Source of the DNA: Rhipicephalus microplus
Lineage: Eukaryota; Arthropoda; Arachnida; Ixodida; Ixodidae
Direction of reading: 5' to 3'
DNA: 64,000 bases
Assembly: GCF_043290135.1 (NCBI RefSeq)
Contig: NC_134701.1
Coordinates: forward strand, 34,561,501 to 34,625,500
Of the stretch, positions 1-10,793 are shown piece after piece. The notes beneath the pieces were generated by a model that saw only the letters and a program-made list of their open reading frames with translations, was not told the origin of the DNA and did not search any database. Numbering within the stretch: position 1 is the stretch's first letter; each line of letters begins with the position of its first letter. A program made the position numbers and the translations under genes.

Positions 1-400
1 CTTTCTTCATAACTATTCATTTTACAAGAGCTTTCGTAGATACGTGCTGTGCGTGCAACGACCCTCTCTCACCGCGTAAGGCTGCCTTTAGAAGACAATA
101 CGAGCCAGCAAAACACTCGTACTTTGCAACTGGTTTGGGTTTTATACCGCAGCCAGCGACAATGTGCACTGTTCAGCGCCAACTGTGCCTCATCTGGCGA
201 GGCAATATCGCGTTTTCGCTGCAGTTTGCCCCTTAGAAAAATAGAGCAATTTAATGTTCCAACTTTCTCACCAGCCTGCTCTAACATTACCAATTTCGGC
301 AGCAGTAGGTGATCCAACTCGGCACCTTTGATTTCGCAAAGGCAGAAAGTTATGGTCCCTGGTTCAGTGGGAAACGATAGTTTGTTCCAGCTTGTATTAC
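1..400. other. No recognised gene
   Basis: I see no credible coding region or repeat here. The open frames are short, overlap on both strands, and lack recognisable domains. Confidence 0.5.
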
Positions 401-478
401 GAAGCCTGATGTTGCGGCACCCGTAATCTGCACGGCCTTAAGGCTGTGCAGAGTACTTGTGCCGCAACATCAGGCTTC
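401..478. repeat. Perfect nested fold-back (hairpin) sequence
   Basis: Positions 401-420 and 459-478 are exact inverted copies (20-bp arms, left arm gaagcctgatgttgcggcac). Between them, 428-451 is itself a near-palindrome around ggccttaaggc with one mismatched pair. The whole 78 bp would fold into one long cruciform or hairpin. There is no coding capacity and no clear target duplication. It could be a tiny fold-back element or an inverted duplication made by template switching. Confidence 0.85.
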
Positions 479-653
479 CTCTGCGGCTCCACTTTTGTCA
501 TGTCAGTGTTAACGGCTGCGGTAAATACCGATTCTGCTCGAAACTGTTGTTCTAATAGTTGTTCACTTTCTTCAGGCTGCTGGTGCTTTATAGTCATCTT
601 TTTTTTTTTTAGTGGGGGAGTCCCCTTGTTCCCAAAGGTTTCTCTCCTTTCTT

Positions 654-988
654 CTAGTTGGCGTTTTTTTTTTGTGTGAAGTATTTTGGCGCACTCGGGA
701 AGATTGTAGAAACGTCGTCCTCTGTTAGCAGCGGCTTATCGCGTGGAATTTCAACTGCCTCACTATTGATGACATGCCGATAAGTTCTCTGTATGAACGT
801 CACCTCGAAGTGCCACTCACAAACAACGCAGTCGTTGGTTAGTTCCTTGTCACCAAGTTTTTTATAACGGGCCCAAATCTCTCGTAGAAGTGGTTCCTTG
901 AAGCTCGAAACATCGACACCCTTTCCGGACATGACTTGTACCCACTTTTGCAGTCGGGCACAAAACACGTATCTGCTTTTGCTGGCAT
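654..988 (-). pseudogene. THAP zinc-finger domain remnant (P-element-type transposase or THAP protein)
   Basis: The minus strand encodes a THAP-like C2CH domain split by a frameshift. One frame begins at the ATG at 988 with MPAKADTCFVPDC, giving the first cysteine pair (C-x4-C). The other frame supplies the second half, with CVVCEWHF (C-x2-H) near the middle and VSTIFPSAPKYF further on, which resembles the AVPTIF box that closes THAP domains. THAP domains bind DNA and occur in P-element transposases and in host regulators; tick genomes carry many THAP fragments. No transposase catalytic core follows. The frameshift and isolation argue for a relic. The THAP call is from motif recognition only. 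Confidence 0.6.
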
Positions 989-1247
989 GGTAAAAGTGCA
1001 CCGCTACCCGAAATTGTTCTCTTGGTACGCGTCCAGGAGCCACAAACACAGTTGCACGTCCAGAGCCCCACAAAATTTACACGTGTGGCAGCTTGCGCAC
1101 AGTGTCGAATACGTGGGTCTGGCTGTCGCAGTGAGAATCCTGCGCGCTCCCGACGCTGCTGCGTTCCTAGCGGCGTAAAAAAATGTCATTCTGATTTCGC
1201 GCGCCCGTCTCCTTTCACTCGCCTATGGTGTCCTTCACACTAGCCAC

Positions 1248-1340
1248 CATAGTAAAAGTTTAAAAAACGCACAGAAAAAAGACGTTTCGACTTCCACACG
1301 GAAGCCTTGTTTACAAGTAAAATGAAAACATGTGTAAAGC
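1248..1340 (-). repeat. Penelope-type repeat with degenerate hammerhead-like motif (inverted copy 1)
   Basis: Reverse complement of this stretch matches 3429-3527 closely over about 90 bp. Core 1281-1315 (minus) has a stem of cttcc / ggaag type followed by cgaaacgtc and a T run. That is the layout of the stem II-GAAAC-GUC portion of the small hammerhead ribozymes in Penelope-like retroelements. The upstream CUGANGA box is mutated, so activity is unlikely. No Penelope RT or GIY-YIG reading frame was seen nearby. Confidence 0.4.
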
Positions 1341-3203
1341 ATTTTGCCTTATGTACGTTTCAACAGACGGCAGACTCTGGAGTTTCGCGGACATGCAGCG
1401 TCACCTGTCGAAGCAGTTTTCAGTAGAGCAAAGCTCCACTCCCTTGTACAGTTTGCTGTGCAGCCAGGTGCAACCACAGCGCACGAAAGAATGATTGAGA
1501 AAAACATTAGATGTTTTTGAGCATTGAACACTCAGAAAAAGAGCTACAGATTTCTCTCCGCTAGTCGGACGCGTCACCAAACGCGTCACCGTTAAGTGCT
1601 TGCTGGTTAACTCGCGTGAACGATAGCGAAAACAAGAGCACACGCAACAGCTCGGCACTCTACGAAAAAAAAACTGCATTATGCACTACTGTTGCATTGT
1701 GAATTGCCACGGACGTAAATGGCTTCAGTTTTGCAGATTTTCACAGCTTTCGCAAAGCATATTGACGAGAGCGAGGCCGTTGCGAACGTGTTGGGTAGGC
1801 GAATTACTCGTGTTCTCCACAGCCGTTCGAATTAGTAAGGTTGGTAATAAAGGTCTCCTGCTACTGTTTAGAGTAGCCTTGACGAAGAACCATGGTAACT
1901 TTCATTATCAAGCTTAACAGACCCTCTGACCACGGTGCGTGACGTACAACAGCAGACAGGTGACGCCCGACGGCTCGACGGTCGCACAAGTTGCGACCAC
2001 AGATAATCTGAAGATGTAGTCACCACACAGCATTACGCACCTAGGGCTTTGAAAGCTCCAAGTCCCGATTTTTACTAGGAAATGGGAACACGTGCGTCAT
2101 ACAGGTAAATCGTAAAGTGATCGCAACTGATTTCTCTTTATTTATTTATTTATTTATTTATCTTATAATATAAAACGGAGACAGTCAAAACTGTTATCCG
2201 AGACCAGGTAGGAGCGTAGGCCTAGCTAGCAAAATCAGCGACAGTCCGGGCTGAGCGTCTCGTGCTTAGCACTGACAGTGTGTGTGCCGAGATTTGTATG
2301 ACCCACTACATTCATCATTACAATTTATTTATGTTGGTCACGGCGATTACCGGAGCTATCTCGGAGGCATCAGTTTTGCCTTTCGTTGAACACCGAGAAA
2401 GTTGACACGCATGTATCCCCATTCGCAGTATATACAAACGAAATACAACCGTCAACAGAGCAGTCGAACATGCGTAATACAGCAGTTCAATGCACAGGAG
2501 ACGAGAAATTGATAAACAACGCTACTGCAAAGCGAAAATCACCAGGGCTATTGGAGCCATATAAAGCGAGCTTTGTACCACTGATCGCATACATGGTTCG
2601 TGTATGCACTTCCTCGCTTTCGCATGATGTGTATGCCCACGTTTAATACATTTAGGCATTAGAGAACGCCCGTCGGAGTGCTCGTTTCGAACTCTATGTC
2701 ATGCGATGCTAACTTGCATTTAAAATGCCTGTTGCAGCACGCCGAAATAAATGAAACATCTTTTGCATTGCGGCCGTATTTTGTTTTGATGAGGTTCCTA
2801 CTTTTACGAAAGAAAAGTTAAATGTCGGCATGGCATCTACTTGTTTGTTCTGCCCATTGAAGAACTTTTGCATTCACCCATGTAGGACTGTATATATGCT
2901 GTTATTTTTTTCCATTTTTGCTTGTACCAATCAAGTGGAAAGGGGTAGCCGTCACCAAGTAACGGGGACAAAAACTCCTTTGTTTATTTTCTATTTCCAT
3001 AAAAAAGGTGGCTGGATTGAAAGGAGAAGCTTGCCAGATCCTTGATTTTCAGGAAACCGTGCCTCAACACCAACGAAAGAGGAGGGCCTATAAACATTCG
3101 CTTGCAGACGGCTGCCTGCGCACTACCTATTTATGGCCGGCGCGGCGATGGAGGCGCTGGTGGCGGTGTGTTTCGCAGCGCCACCTGGGCAGAGTCTGAC
3201 GTC
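1341..3203. other. Non-coding or unrecognised; (TTTA)n tract at 2137-2161
   Basis: A short frame at 1681-1917 (+) starts MHYCCIVNCHGRKWLQFCRF, faintly like a THAP N terminus (C-x3-C), but no second half follows. The (TTTA)n run at 2137-2161 resembles the 3' tails of minus-strand LINEs elsewhere in this window, and may mark an old LINE end. Nothing else here is supportable. Confidence 0.35.
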
Positions 3204-3407
3204 TATATATGACGTAGACAGCTCGCATATACTGACGGCAGATTAACATCGTTCCTATTTAGAGCGCGGAGTTTTTTCGCTAGAAAAAAAAGGACTGTCT
3301 CAGCGTATTCATCTTGAGTCGCTCATGATACAAACCACTCCGCGAGCTCTAGACAGGAACGATGGTAATCCGCCGTCAGTATATGCGCGCTGCCTGCGTG
3401 ACATATT
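3204..3407. repeat. Fold-back/MITE-like element with about 65-bp terminal inverted repeats
   Basis: The left arm, from about 3204 to 3271 (contains catatactgacggcagatta), is the inverted counterpart of about 3338-3407. About 66 bp of unrelated loop lies between. The inner 55 bp of the arms match best. There is no ORF. The structure fits a small non-autonomous DNA transposon; a target-site duplication was not identified. Confidence 0.6.
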
Positions 3408-3428
3408 GAAACATACACAAGGGAAACA

Positions 3429-3527
3429 GCTTTACACACGTCATTTCACTTGTAAAGAACGCTTCCATGTGGGAGCCGAAACGTCTTTTTTGTGTGCTTT
3501 TTAAACTTTTACTTTGGTCGGCGCAGT
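3429..3527 (+). repeat. Penelope-type repeat with degenerate hammerhead-like motif (copy 2)
   Basis: Inverted partner of 1248-1340. The core at 3451-3485 reads tgtaaagaac, then stem arms gcttcca / tgggagc, then cgaaacgtc and a T6 run. Compared with the hammerhead core, the GAAA and GUC elements are present, while CUGANGA has substitutions at the C and the second G. The pairing of two inverted copies about 2.1 kb apart could be coincidence, or the remains of inverted Penelope pseudo-LTRs. Confidence 0.4.
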
Positions 3528-5430
3528 TTTTCTAGGTTTTTCTACCTTTAAAATGCTTGAAAACACAAAGCACACACACGAAAGGTGCTTCGTTCCGCAC
3601 CCGAAAAGCATATGTTTACGTTCGCACCACCACAGCCACTGACTGCAAACGTTGTTGCATCCAGGGGTCGTGATGCCACCTTCCCGTTCTCTCTTATCTC
3701 TAGTTTTTTTTTTTCTAATTCCCGGCTTATTTGTATTTTTCTTCTAATGCCTGACTTAAAGCCCTTGGCACCTTTGTAATTATTTCTGGTTATTTCCAAA
3801 CGCTGTCGCGTTGCGGTGTCGTGCATTCTCCCGCAATGCCATATGGTAGTGATTTCCGTTCTTGTAAAAAAAAAAACTCGCACATTCTTTTTTATTGATA
3901 AAGTTCGACTGTCTGTCCTCATTTGCGGAACGGCACACAGACTCAAGCTCACCTCAGCAAAATATTCGAAGGCAAGAAAGTGCCGAAAAGCTGCTTGTGG
4001 GCTACAAGAGTTTATATTTGAAACATTTATATACAAGGCAGCTGACACACACGTAGAGAGCCTCCCACCAGGAGAGAGTGAGGAGAGTAGTTTTAGAAAA
4101 AGGTGCAGTAGGAAAAAAAAAGCTTGTCTCTGTTTACTTCGCGTTGTTTGTTGTTTTTTTTTTGTCCAGCGTGTCTCCAGGCACATTCGTAGCACAATTG
4201 AAAAACATTTAACGAGACATGTGCCACTCAATGTCATCGATCGACCGCTCGGCCACCTCACTTGTCTCGCACTGCAATCATTTCTTTGCGTTGCTACAAT
4301 TGTTTTTTATTGGCGTATAGGGACCGCTTGATTTATGCTTTGTGCCCAACAAGATACTAGACATTGTTTTCGTTATCTGAAAAGAGAACACAAACGAAGG
4401 ACTCGCCCTGCATTTTGCCTTTTTTTTAGTTTGGCTTATCGTATTTAGGATACGGTATGAGTTTCCGTTTCACATGCGCACACGTCATCATTAAATAGGT
4501 TAAGATGGTAGACATGCATAATAGAAAAATCCGAGAGCTAAACCACCAAAAAAGAGCCTAAGGTGTTTATCTAACAAGTGACGGCAACAGCAGTTCTGCC
4601 TGAAAAAAGCTGAAACAAATCAGTTTATTTGCTGTTATTCAAGGTTGGAAGCTGACTACTAAGTAAAAAAGTGGGCACCCAAGGCGTAAACATCACCACT
4701 AGTTTGTACTCAATGTCACCATTTGTAACAAGAAACACCGCAGAACTTTGACCTGGAAAGCCACGCGAACCAATGGATGGATGGATGTATCCAGCTGAGC
4801 CTTTTAGATCGGGTGGCGGCTCTCGCCGTTTAGCCATAAAGTACTATCACTATGTGTTAAAGGATTGAATTTTATTCGTGCCTTGATTGTAACCATCAAT
4901 CAGTTAGCCTCCTTCTAGTTATTTCTACCCGTTTAAAGTATATTTTGCCTTCACTATCTCTAAACCCCACTGCTCTGAAAAATACCACGCAATTATTTTG
5001 AGACTATAGGGTGGAGCTCTTTAAAGAACATTATCAAATGTTCAGCCGTTGCTTCCTCCTCTCCACACATCTTACGTAACGTGTCTGTACCTTCGTACTT
5101 GGCTAGGTACGTCTTGATGCGCAGTACTCCCGTTTTGGATTCCAACAGCAGAGAACTACCCTGAGAATTATTGTAGATCTTTTCTTTTGCAATCCCTGAT
5201 TGAAAGTTTGGTAAGTTTTCAGTGATGATTTCGTAAACATTTCAATCTTTCACAAGTCTCTCTCTATTTCCTTCCCCTTCTTTTTAACCGTCTTTTTTTT
5301 TAAAGCGAAAGATGTTATGAGGTCCCAACTCGGGTCACGCGCAGTTGCATGTTTTCCGCCGCCGCCACCACTGTCACGGCCACCGGTGTCCATAATCACA
5401 TCGCGCGAAATTATAAAACGAAAACCTTGC
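3528..5430. other. No gene; possible SINE-like fragment near 4771
   Basis: Poly-T-rich, AT-rich sequence with no domain-bearing frame. The 171- and 237-residue open frames here oppose each other and are low-complexity. At 4771-4850 an (ATGG)n start followed by gatcgggtggcgg looks like the head of a second dispersed tick repeat family, similar in layout to 7152-7333 (reverse). That is weak recognition only. Confidence 0.35.
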
Positions 5431-5508
5431 ACCAATGCCACATTGGGGCTTGAACCCGGGTTCGCTGGTTGCCAGCCCAATATTCTACCACTGAGTTACG
5501 TCGATGCT
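5431..5508 (-). repeat. tRNA-like sequence, copy 1 of tandem dimer
   Basis: On the minus strand an A-box-like ctcagtggtagaata and a B-box gggttcaagcc are spaced as in a tRNA, with a short stem gctgg-caa-ccagc where an anticodon arm would be. The acceptor ends pair poorly, so this is a tRNA pseudogene or the head of a SINE, not a functional tRNA. Confidence 0.5.
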
Positions 5509-5548
5509 TGTAACTTGTCAAACTTGCCATAGGCAGGCATAACCCAGT

Positions 5549-5625
5549 ATCAATGGCACACTGGAGCTCGAACCCGGGTCCGCTGGGGGCCAGTCCCGTA
5601 TTCTACCACTGAGCGACTCTGGTGC
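5549..5625 (-). repeat. tRNA-like sequence, copy 2 of tandem dimer
   Basis: Second copy about 118 bp from the first, sharing the A-box (ctcagtggtagaata), the B-box (gggttcgagc) and flanking sequence (aaacttg then aggcaggc). The shared flanks show that a unit of about 118 bp was duplicated in tandem, not two independent insertions. The anticodon region differs from copy 1. Confidence 0.5.
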
Positions 5626-7012
5626 TTGTGACTTGTTGTCAAACTTGTCTTAGGCAGGCTTGATGTCGGGAAAGCAATCGCATTAATACGACTTATATAG
5701 CGTTCTACAACAGCGAAAGAGCAACTGGTCATCGCACAATGTGGTTGCCGTAACGAGGGGGCCGTCCAATCCTCCAACCCATAACAAAAGCTTGTTCTTG
5801 TTTCCCTATTAACTGTGGCGAATATATACTACAGCCATAATTTCTCAACGTCGTCAGCCACTGCATGGACAATTGACACAAAATTCCTAGCAAGTGTTTA
5901 GCCGATACCACGCTTCTCAGAAGAATGACAAAAAATAGCATATCGAATGCCGGCCTACTACCGAAAAGTTTATTATTGATGCCCTATTGGGTACCAAGCA
6001 AGGGTGCTTGCACTAGTTACCCAACGAGTGTTTTGAAAAGGCTCTGAAAGGCCGCTCTTCTAGCTTTCGCTGTGACTGTGCTGCGCCTACCGCGCAGGCC
6101 TGGCGTTTCTTGGCTTGGTATTCTGCTGTTGTCTAAATACTTGCTTTAAAATTTTCGAGTTCGCTTCCTCCATTTATTCCACAGGTCTGGCGCAGCACTG
6201 GTGCAGCACTGGCGCGGCGGGCGCGGCTGTTCACCGCTAAGGGCCCACGCGGAAGCCAGGCTCAGCCAGCGCTTAGGTCCACCTTCTCATTCTAGGTCAC
6301 TCTAGTCGCCGTCCATTTAGCTGTCTATTAGCCACCTACGGTGAGTATTGTAACACACCCTGAGGTCCCTACATAGATAAAACAAGATTAGTTTTGTTTT
6401 ATCTAGGAACGTTACGCTTAACAGAGTCAACGTGGCACTTTTGCTTAGCGCTGTGGTGAAGTTCCTTGGTTGTGGCGTCGGATCACGTTGCTTCGTCGAA
6501 GGCGAAAAGTAGATCTCCTCAGACCGCTTCACCCTCATCGGTATGAAGGTTTTTACTCGACAAACAGCGGAAGTCGTGGCGTTGTGCGGGGAAACATAAA
6601 GCCTCTTCGGCGAACTGCATTTGAAGAACTTGTCCAGCGAGCCCCAAGTTGAAGGCAAAGGCTCATGTGTAGCGGGCTTCTCCGAAAGGTGCTAGCACCT
6701 TTGCGCTGCGTTGCTAAACTGCTGCAGGCAACGCCTTAAACGTTTTTGAGGTAACTACGCTGCGACTCGTGATGCCGATTGCGTGTGTCACATTCAGTTC
6801 ACTTGTCCCGCCAAGAGCTAAATACTCATGCCGTTCACTTTATTATAGAACAGAGCGAGGGCCTGTCTATCTCTAGATGAGGAAATTCGTAGCTTCAATT
6901 TGAATAGGAGTGTTTCTTTCTTTCTTTGTTCGCAAATGTGTTACGAAGTTTCTTATGACTAAGGTCGTGTGCTCCCGAACGCCCGCTTTTTCGTGTTGGA
7001 ATTAGTTGATAT
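5626..7012. other. No recognised gene
   Basis: Short frames only, none with a recognisable domain. This is the left flank of Gypsy-1; the sequence atat at 7009-7012 is its left target duplication. Confidence 0.45.
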
Positions 7013-7435
7013 TGCTGCGACAGGTTCGCCACGTTCAAGTAGCCCACCACAATCATCGTGGCACCAGCACCAGCAAGACCCGGCTGGCATGCGCCACGCG
7101 TTCGTGCGCCCCGGCAACGAGGAAGAGGAAGATAGTTGGATCTGTCCCACTTTTCAAGGTTCTTTTTTTTTTTGAAATGTAACACCTTTTTATTATTACC
7201 TATATTACCTAATTAATCCAATCCTCTCTTTCAAGAAGTGAATTATTTTAAAAAGCAAGGCACCGTCCCATTCATGGCCTATCCCCCTAGGTGGGTTGCG
7301 CCAAGGTGTTGAGGAACCAACCAACCAACCAATCGGCTACTCAGACTTGACGACCATAGTCTTTAGAATCGTGGGCACAAGTTCGCCCTAATAAAGACGC
7401 TTTTTTTTTAACCTGTCTGCCTCAGCATCGCGACA
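7013..7435 (+). repeat. Gypsy-1 5' LTR (interrupted)
   Basis: Matches the 3' LTR at 12709-12951 from tgctgcgacagg to the terminal gcatcgcgaca, except for a 182-bp insert at 7152-7333. The polyadenylation-type signal aataaag is retained near 7390. Confidence 0.9.
7152..7333 (-). mobile_element. Short SINE-like insertion in the Gypsy-1 5' LTR
   Basis: Present in the 5' LTR but absent from the 3' LTR at the equivalent point, so it inserted after Gypsy-1 did. On the minus strand it starts with (ttgg)n, runs through about 150 bp, and ends in an A-rich tail (a run of 11 A near 7164-7174), as a retroposed short element would. It has no ORF and no clear target duplication. I cannot name the family. 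Confidence 0.6.
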
Positions 7436-7522
7436 TTTCTGGTGGAGTTACTGGGTATGAATTGAAGCCCCGCGAGCTCAAGACAGCGTAGCCCTGACGA
7501 CCAGCGTATCAACCCCGTACAC

Positions 7523-8653
7523 TTGCGGGCAAGTCGCCGTCTTCGAGGTGACTACCATGAGTTCGGTCCTCTTCACTTCACACCAAGGGGAATTCAAATG
7601 ATGGATGCCACCACTATGACTTGCCAGGTAACACCGGCACAAGTGTTCATTAGCCAACCGCACCAGCCGCCAGTATTCCACGGCGACTCGTACGAGGATG
7701 TTGAAGATTGGTTGGACCTGTTCGAGAGAGTGGCGAGCTTGAATGAATGGGACGAAAAAGAGAAGCTCCGTCGCGTATACTTCGCCATGGAAGACTTCGC
7801 AAAGACATTGTTTGAGAATCATGAAACCTTGTTGCCTACCTGGGAGGTATTTTGACGACAAGCGGTGGCTACGTTCGCGAACATAGACCGGGAAAAAAAG
7901 GCGGAGGCTGCTCTTCAATCGAGGAACCAGCTCACGAACGAGAGTGCTGCTATGTACATTGAGGACTTGGTCCGTCTGTTTAAGCGTGCGGATTACAAAA
8001 TGACTGAGGGTAAGAAGGTGCGCCATCTAATGCGCAGAATGAAGCAAGAGCTGTTCGCCGTTCTCGACCGCAACCCGCCAAGCACAGTTGCTGAGTTTTA
8101 CTCGGAAGCGACAGCCATCGAAAAAACACTGAAACAGCGGGCTCGGCAGTACAACCGCAATTTTAACTGCGCATCTGCACAGGTATTCTCCGGAGGCGTG
8201 CTAAACGACGTTGAAGCCCTGCGAGAGCTCATTCGATCAGTTATTAGAGAACAACTGAGCAGACTGCAAATGCCCCAGACTCCAACTGTACTATCTGTTA
8301 CGGACGTTGTTCGCAACGAACTGAGGCAGGTGATACGAGAGCCAGAGCGTGAGCTGCAGCCAGTTCGACCTATCACAACATACTCTGAGGTTGTCAGACA
8401 ACCCACCGTACACAGCAATGCAGCAGTTGCGATGGCGACGACTCCTCTCCCACCTGCGGCACGCAGCGCACCTCGTCCACGGGAACCAACAGCTGCATAT
8501 CTGCCCCCAGGAGCACGTAGCATGCATCACTATGTGGAGCCTGGGCCAGAGAAAGTGACGTCTGGCGTGATCACGAGCGCAGGCCTCTGTGTTTTTATTG
8601 TGGGGAAGCGGGTCATCTGTACAGATTCTGTCCTTACGGACACGCTGGATTAA
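7523..8653 (+). pseudogene. Gypsy-1 gag (broken)
   Basis: Gag-type capsid region: FHGDSYEDVEDWLDLFERV, then WDEKEKLRRVYFAMEDFAKTLF in frame 7523-7855. A stop follows, and the region resumes in frame 7865-8653 with YIEDLVRLFKRADYKMTEGKKVRHLM. This matches the gag of Gypsy-3 and Gypsy-4 in this window. The nucleocapsid zinc knuckle CFYCGEAGHLYRFC (C-x2-C-x4-H-x4-C) is at 8590-8631 in a different frame, so at least two disruptions separate the parts. Confidence 0.85.
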
Positions 8654-8715
8654 GAGGCTTCCCGTCGTATGCACCATGCCCCCATGCCCCCGAAACTGCG
8701 AACGACCAACGGAGA

Positions 8716-9279
8716 TTGAGGAGTACTTGTCCACGCACCAGACCTCGCCACCTCTACGCCAACACTGGTCCCGGTCACCATCGCCTATGCGCTACCAGTC
8801 TCCAGCCCACGTGCACCTTCAAGGCAGCCTGGTCATCGCTCTCCAAGTCCACTCCCGGAAAACTGAATCAAGCGACCTGTGGAGGTGAGGCCGCTGATAA
8901 CGTCAGTTACGAAGATCCTCCAATATGGTTTGAGGGTGATGACGGTGTATTTCCGGTAGAAGCGTGCAGCAACGAAAACGTTACTTCAGATTTGCGGTTG
9001 ATAATAGAAGGATGGAAGCTGAATGCCTTAGTTAACACCAGTGCTGATAATTCAGTGATAAGTCACAAGATGGTAAAAAAGCTGAACAAAGTTGTGACAC
9101 AGTGGAGTGGATCGCAGATACGCACGGCAGGCGGTCACATTATTACGCCCCTTGGCAGATGCACTGCAAGACTTGAAATACGGGGCTTTATTTACGTGGC
9201 TGATTTCATCGTGCTGCCAGAATGTTCAAGGGAACTCATTATAGGAATGAATTTTTTTTGCGAGGTAATGGCGCCGTAA
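8716..9279 (+). pseudogene. Gypsy-1 retropepsin-like protease, active site mutated
   Basis: Downstream of the zinc knuckle the frame reads LVNTSADNSVI at 9028-9048, then IRTAGGHIITPLG and LIIGMNFF, the order of a Gypsy aspartic protease (D-T/S-G ... flap ... LIGxDF). The catalytic motif LVDTGAD of relatives is LVNTSAD here, so the catalytic aspartate is asparagine. The frame runs on until the SINE insertion. Confidence 0.85.
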
Positions 9280-9343
9280 TTTACCTGCGTAGGTACAGCG
9301 TGTCGTTTTCGGCTGAACCTGTGGAAGAATCTGAGGAACGACG

Positions 9344-9564
9344 TGGCTAAGGTACTCGGCTGCTGACCCGCAGGGCGCGGGTTCAAATCCCGGCTGCGGC
9401 GGCTGCATTTCCGATGGAGGCGGAAATGTTGTAGGCCCGTGTGCTCAGATTTGGGTGCACGGTAAAGAACCCCAGGTGGTCTAAATTTCCGGAGCCCTCC
9501 ACTACGGCGTCTCTCATAATCATATAGGGGTTTTGGGACGTTAAACCCCACATATCAATCAATC
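9344..9564 (+). mobile_element. Ruka-type tRNA-derived SINE in Gypsy-1
   Basis: It has the tRNA-like head (actcggctgctgacccgcag, B-box gggttcaaatccc), the body (ggcggaaatgttgtaggccc, gtgcacggtaaagaacccc), and the tail ending catatcaatcaatc. The head is slightly 5'-truncated. A 16-bp target duplication, aatctgaggaacgacg, flanks it at 9328-9343 and 9565-9580, a direct record of retroposition. I recognise the sequence as the tick Ruka-type SINE; the name is from memory. Confidence 0.93.
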
Positions 9565-9617
9565 AATCTGAGGAACGACGCCTAACTGCTGTACGCGTTG
9601 TTCACGATGACGTAACT

Positions 9618-10790
9618 GTGCCGCCACGCTGCAGTATAATGGTGCTCGTAGGAAATGACGCATTGTACAACCACGAAGGCATAGTGGATACAAATGTAGG
9701 GCTGTTTTTGAACAAAGGTGTCTGCGTAGCTAGGGGTCTTGTTCACTTGACGAACGGCGTTGCAGATGTCCTACTCACAAATTTCTCCAATGAACTTCAA
9801 CACATCGCTCAAGGCACGGCCATTGCCTATTTACATGGCTTCTGTATGGCGACTGAACTATGCAGCTTAACGACATCAACCACTCTACCAGTGGCCTGCA
9901 ACATCGACACATCCGTGACCGTCAACCAGAGCCTTCCGGACAGTCAAAAGAAACCAATTTACGCCTTGGTAAAAGAATTCTCTGATTGCTTTTCAAGTGC
10001 CTCGAAGGTCCAGAGCAAGTCAATCACGAAACAGAGAATTAAAACGCAAGACGACACGAGGCCTATTTGCCAGCATCCATATCGGGTGTCACAGAAAGAA
10101 CGGGAAATTATCAAGAAGCAAGTGGAGTAGATGCTTTCGGATGATGTCATACAGCCTTCGAATAGTCCATGGGCGTCACCAGTAGTGCTCGTTAAGAAGA
10201 AAGACAGCACACTTACATTCTGTGCCGACCACCGAAAACTGAACAGTGTAACTAAACGAGATGTCTACCCCTTGCCACGTATCGATGATACACTAGATCG
10301 GTTGCGATCCGCAAAGTTTTTCTCCTCCTTAGATCTGAAAAGCGGATATTGGCAAATAGAGGTCGACGAGCGGGACCGTAAAAAAACGGCATTTGTAACA
10401 CCAGATGGCCTCTACGAATTCAAAGCGCTTCCATTCGGCGTCTGTTCCGCACCAGCGACGTTTCAGCAAATGATGGACACTGTCCTCGCGGGATTGAAAT
10501 GGCAGTCATGGCTAGTGTATTTGGATGACCTCGTGGTATTCTCTGCAACGTTTGACAAACATCTAGAGCGACTACGCACAGTATTGGAAGCCATCCGGTT
10601 AGCAAAATTGACAATCAAACCCGAAAAATGCCACTTCGGCTTCGAAGAGCTGCGATTCCTTGGACATGTCATTAGTTCCGATGGTGTTCGTCCTGATCCC
10701 GAAAAGACAGTTGCTGTTCAGAGGTTCCCTACACCCAGAGACAAAAAGTCAGTGCGTCGATTTTTGGGTTTATGTGCCTGCTATAGGTGA
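9618..10790 (+). pseudogene. Gypsy-1 reverse transcriptase
   Basis: The RT domain spans two frames joined at an in-frame stop at 10128-10130. It contains [80 protein letters not shown], and the catalytic box [10 protein letters not shown] second in-frame stop (tga at 10788) separates it from RNase H. The YLDD catalytic residues are intact, but the frame is not. Confidence 0.9.
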
Positions 10791-10793
10791 TTT

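Noticed and set aside
3548..4331. Opposing ORFs of 237 and 171 residues
   Set aside because: They overlap on opposite strands, have simple-sequence Lys/Phe runs and no domain; chance frames in AT-rich DNA.
5431..5625. Functional tRNA genes
   Set aside because: A- and B-boxes are present, but the acceptor stem does not pair and the anticodon arm is abnormal.
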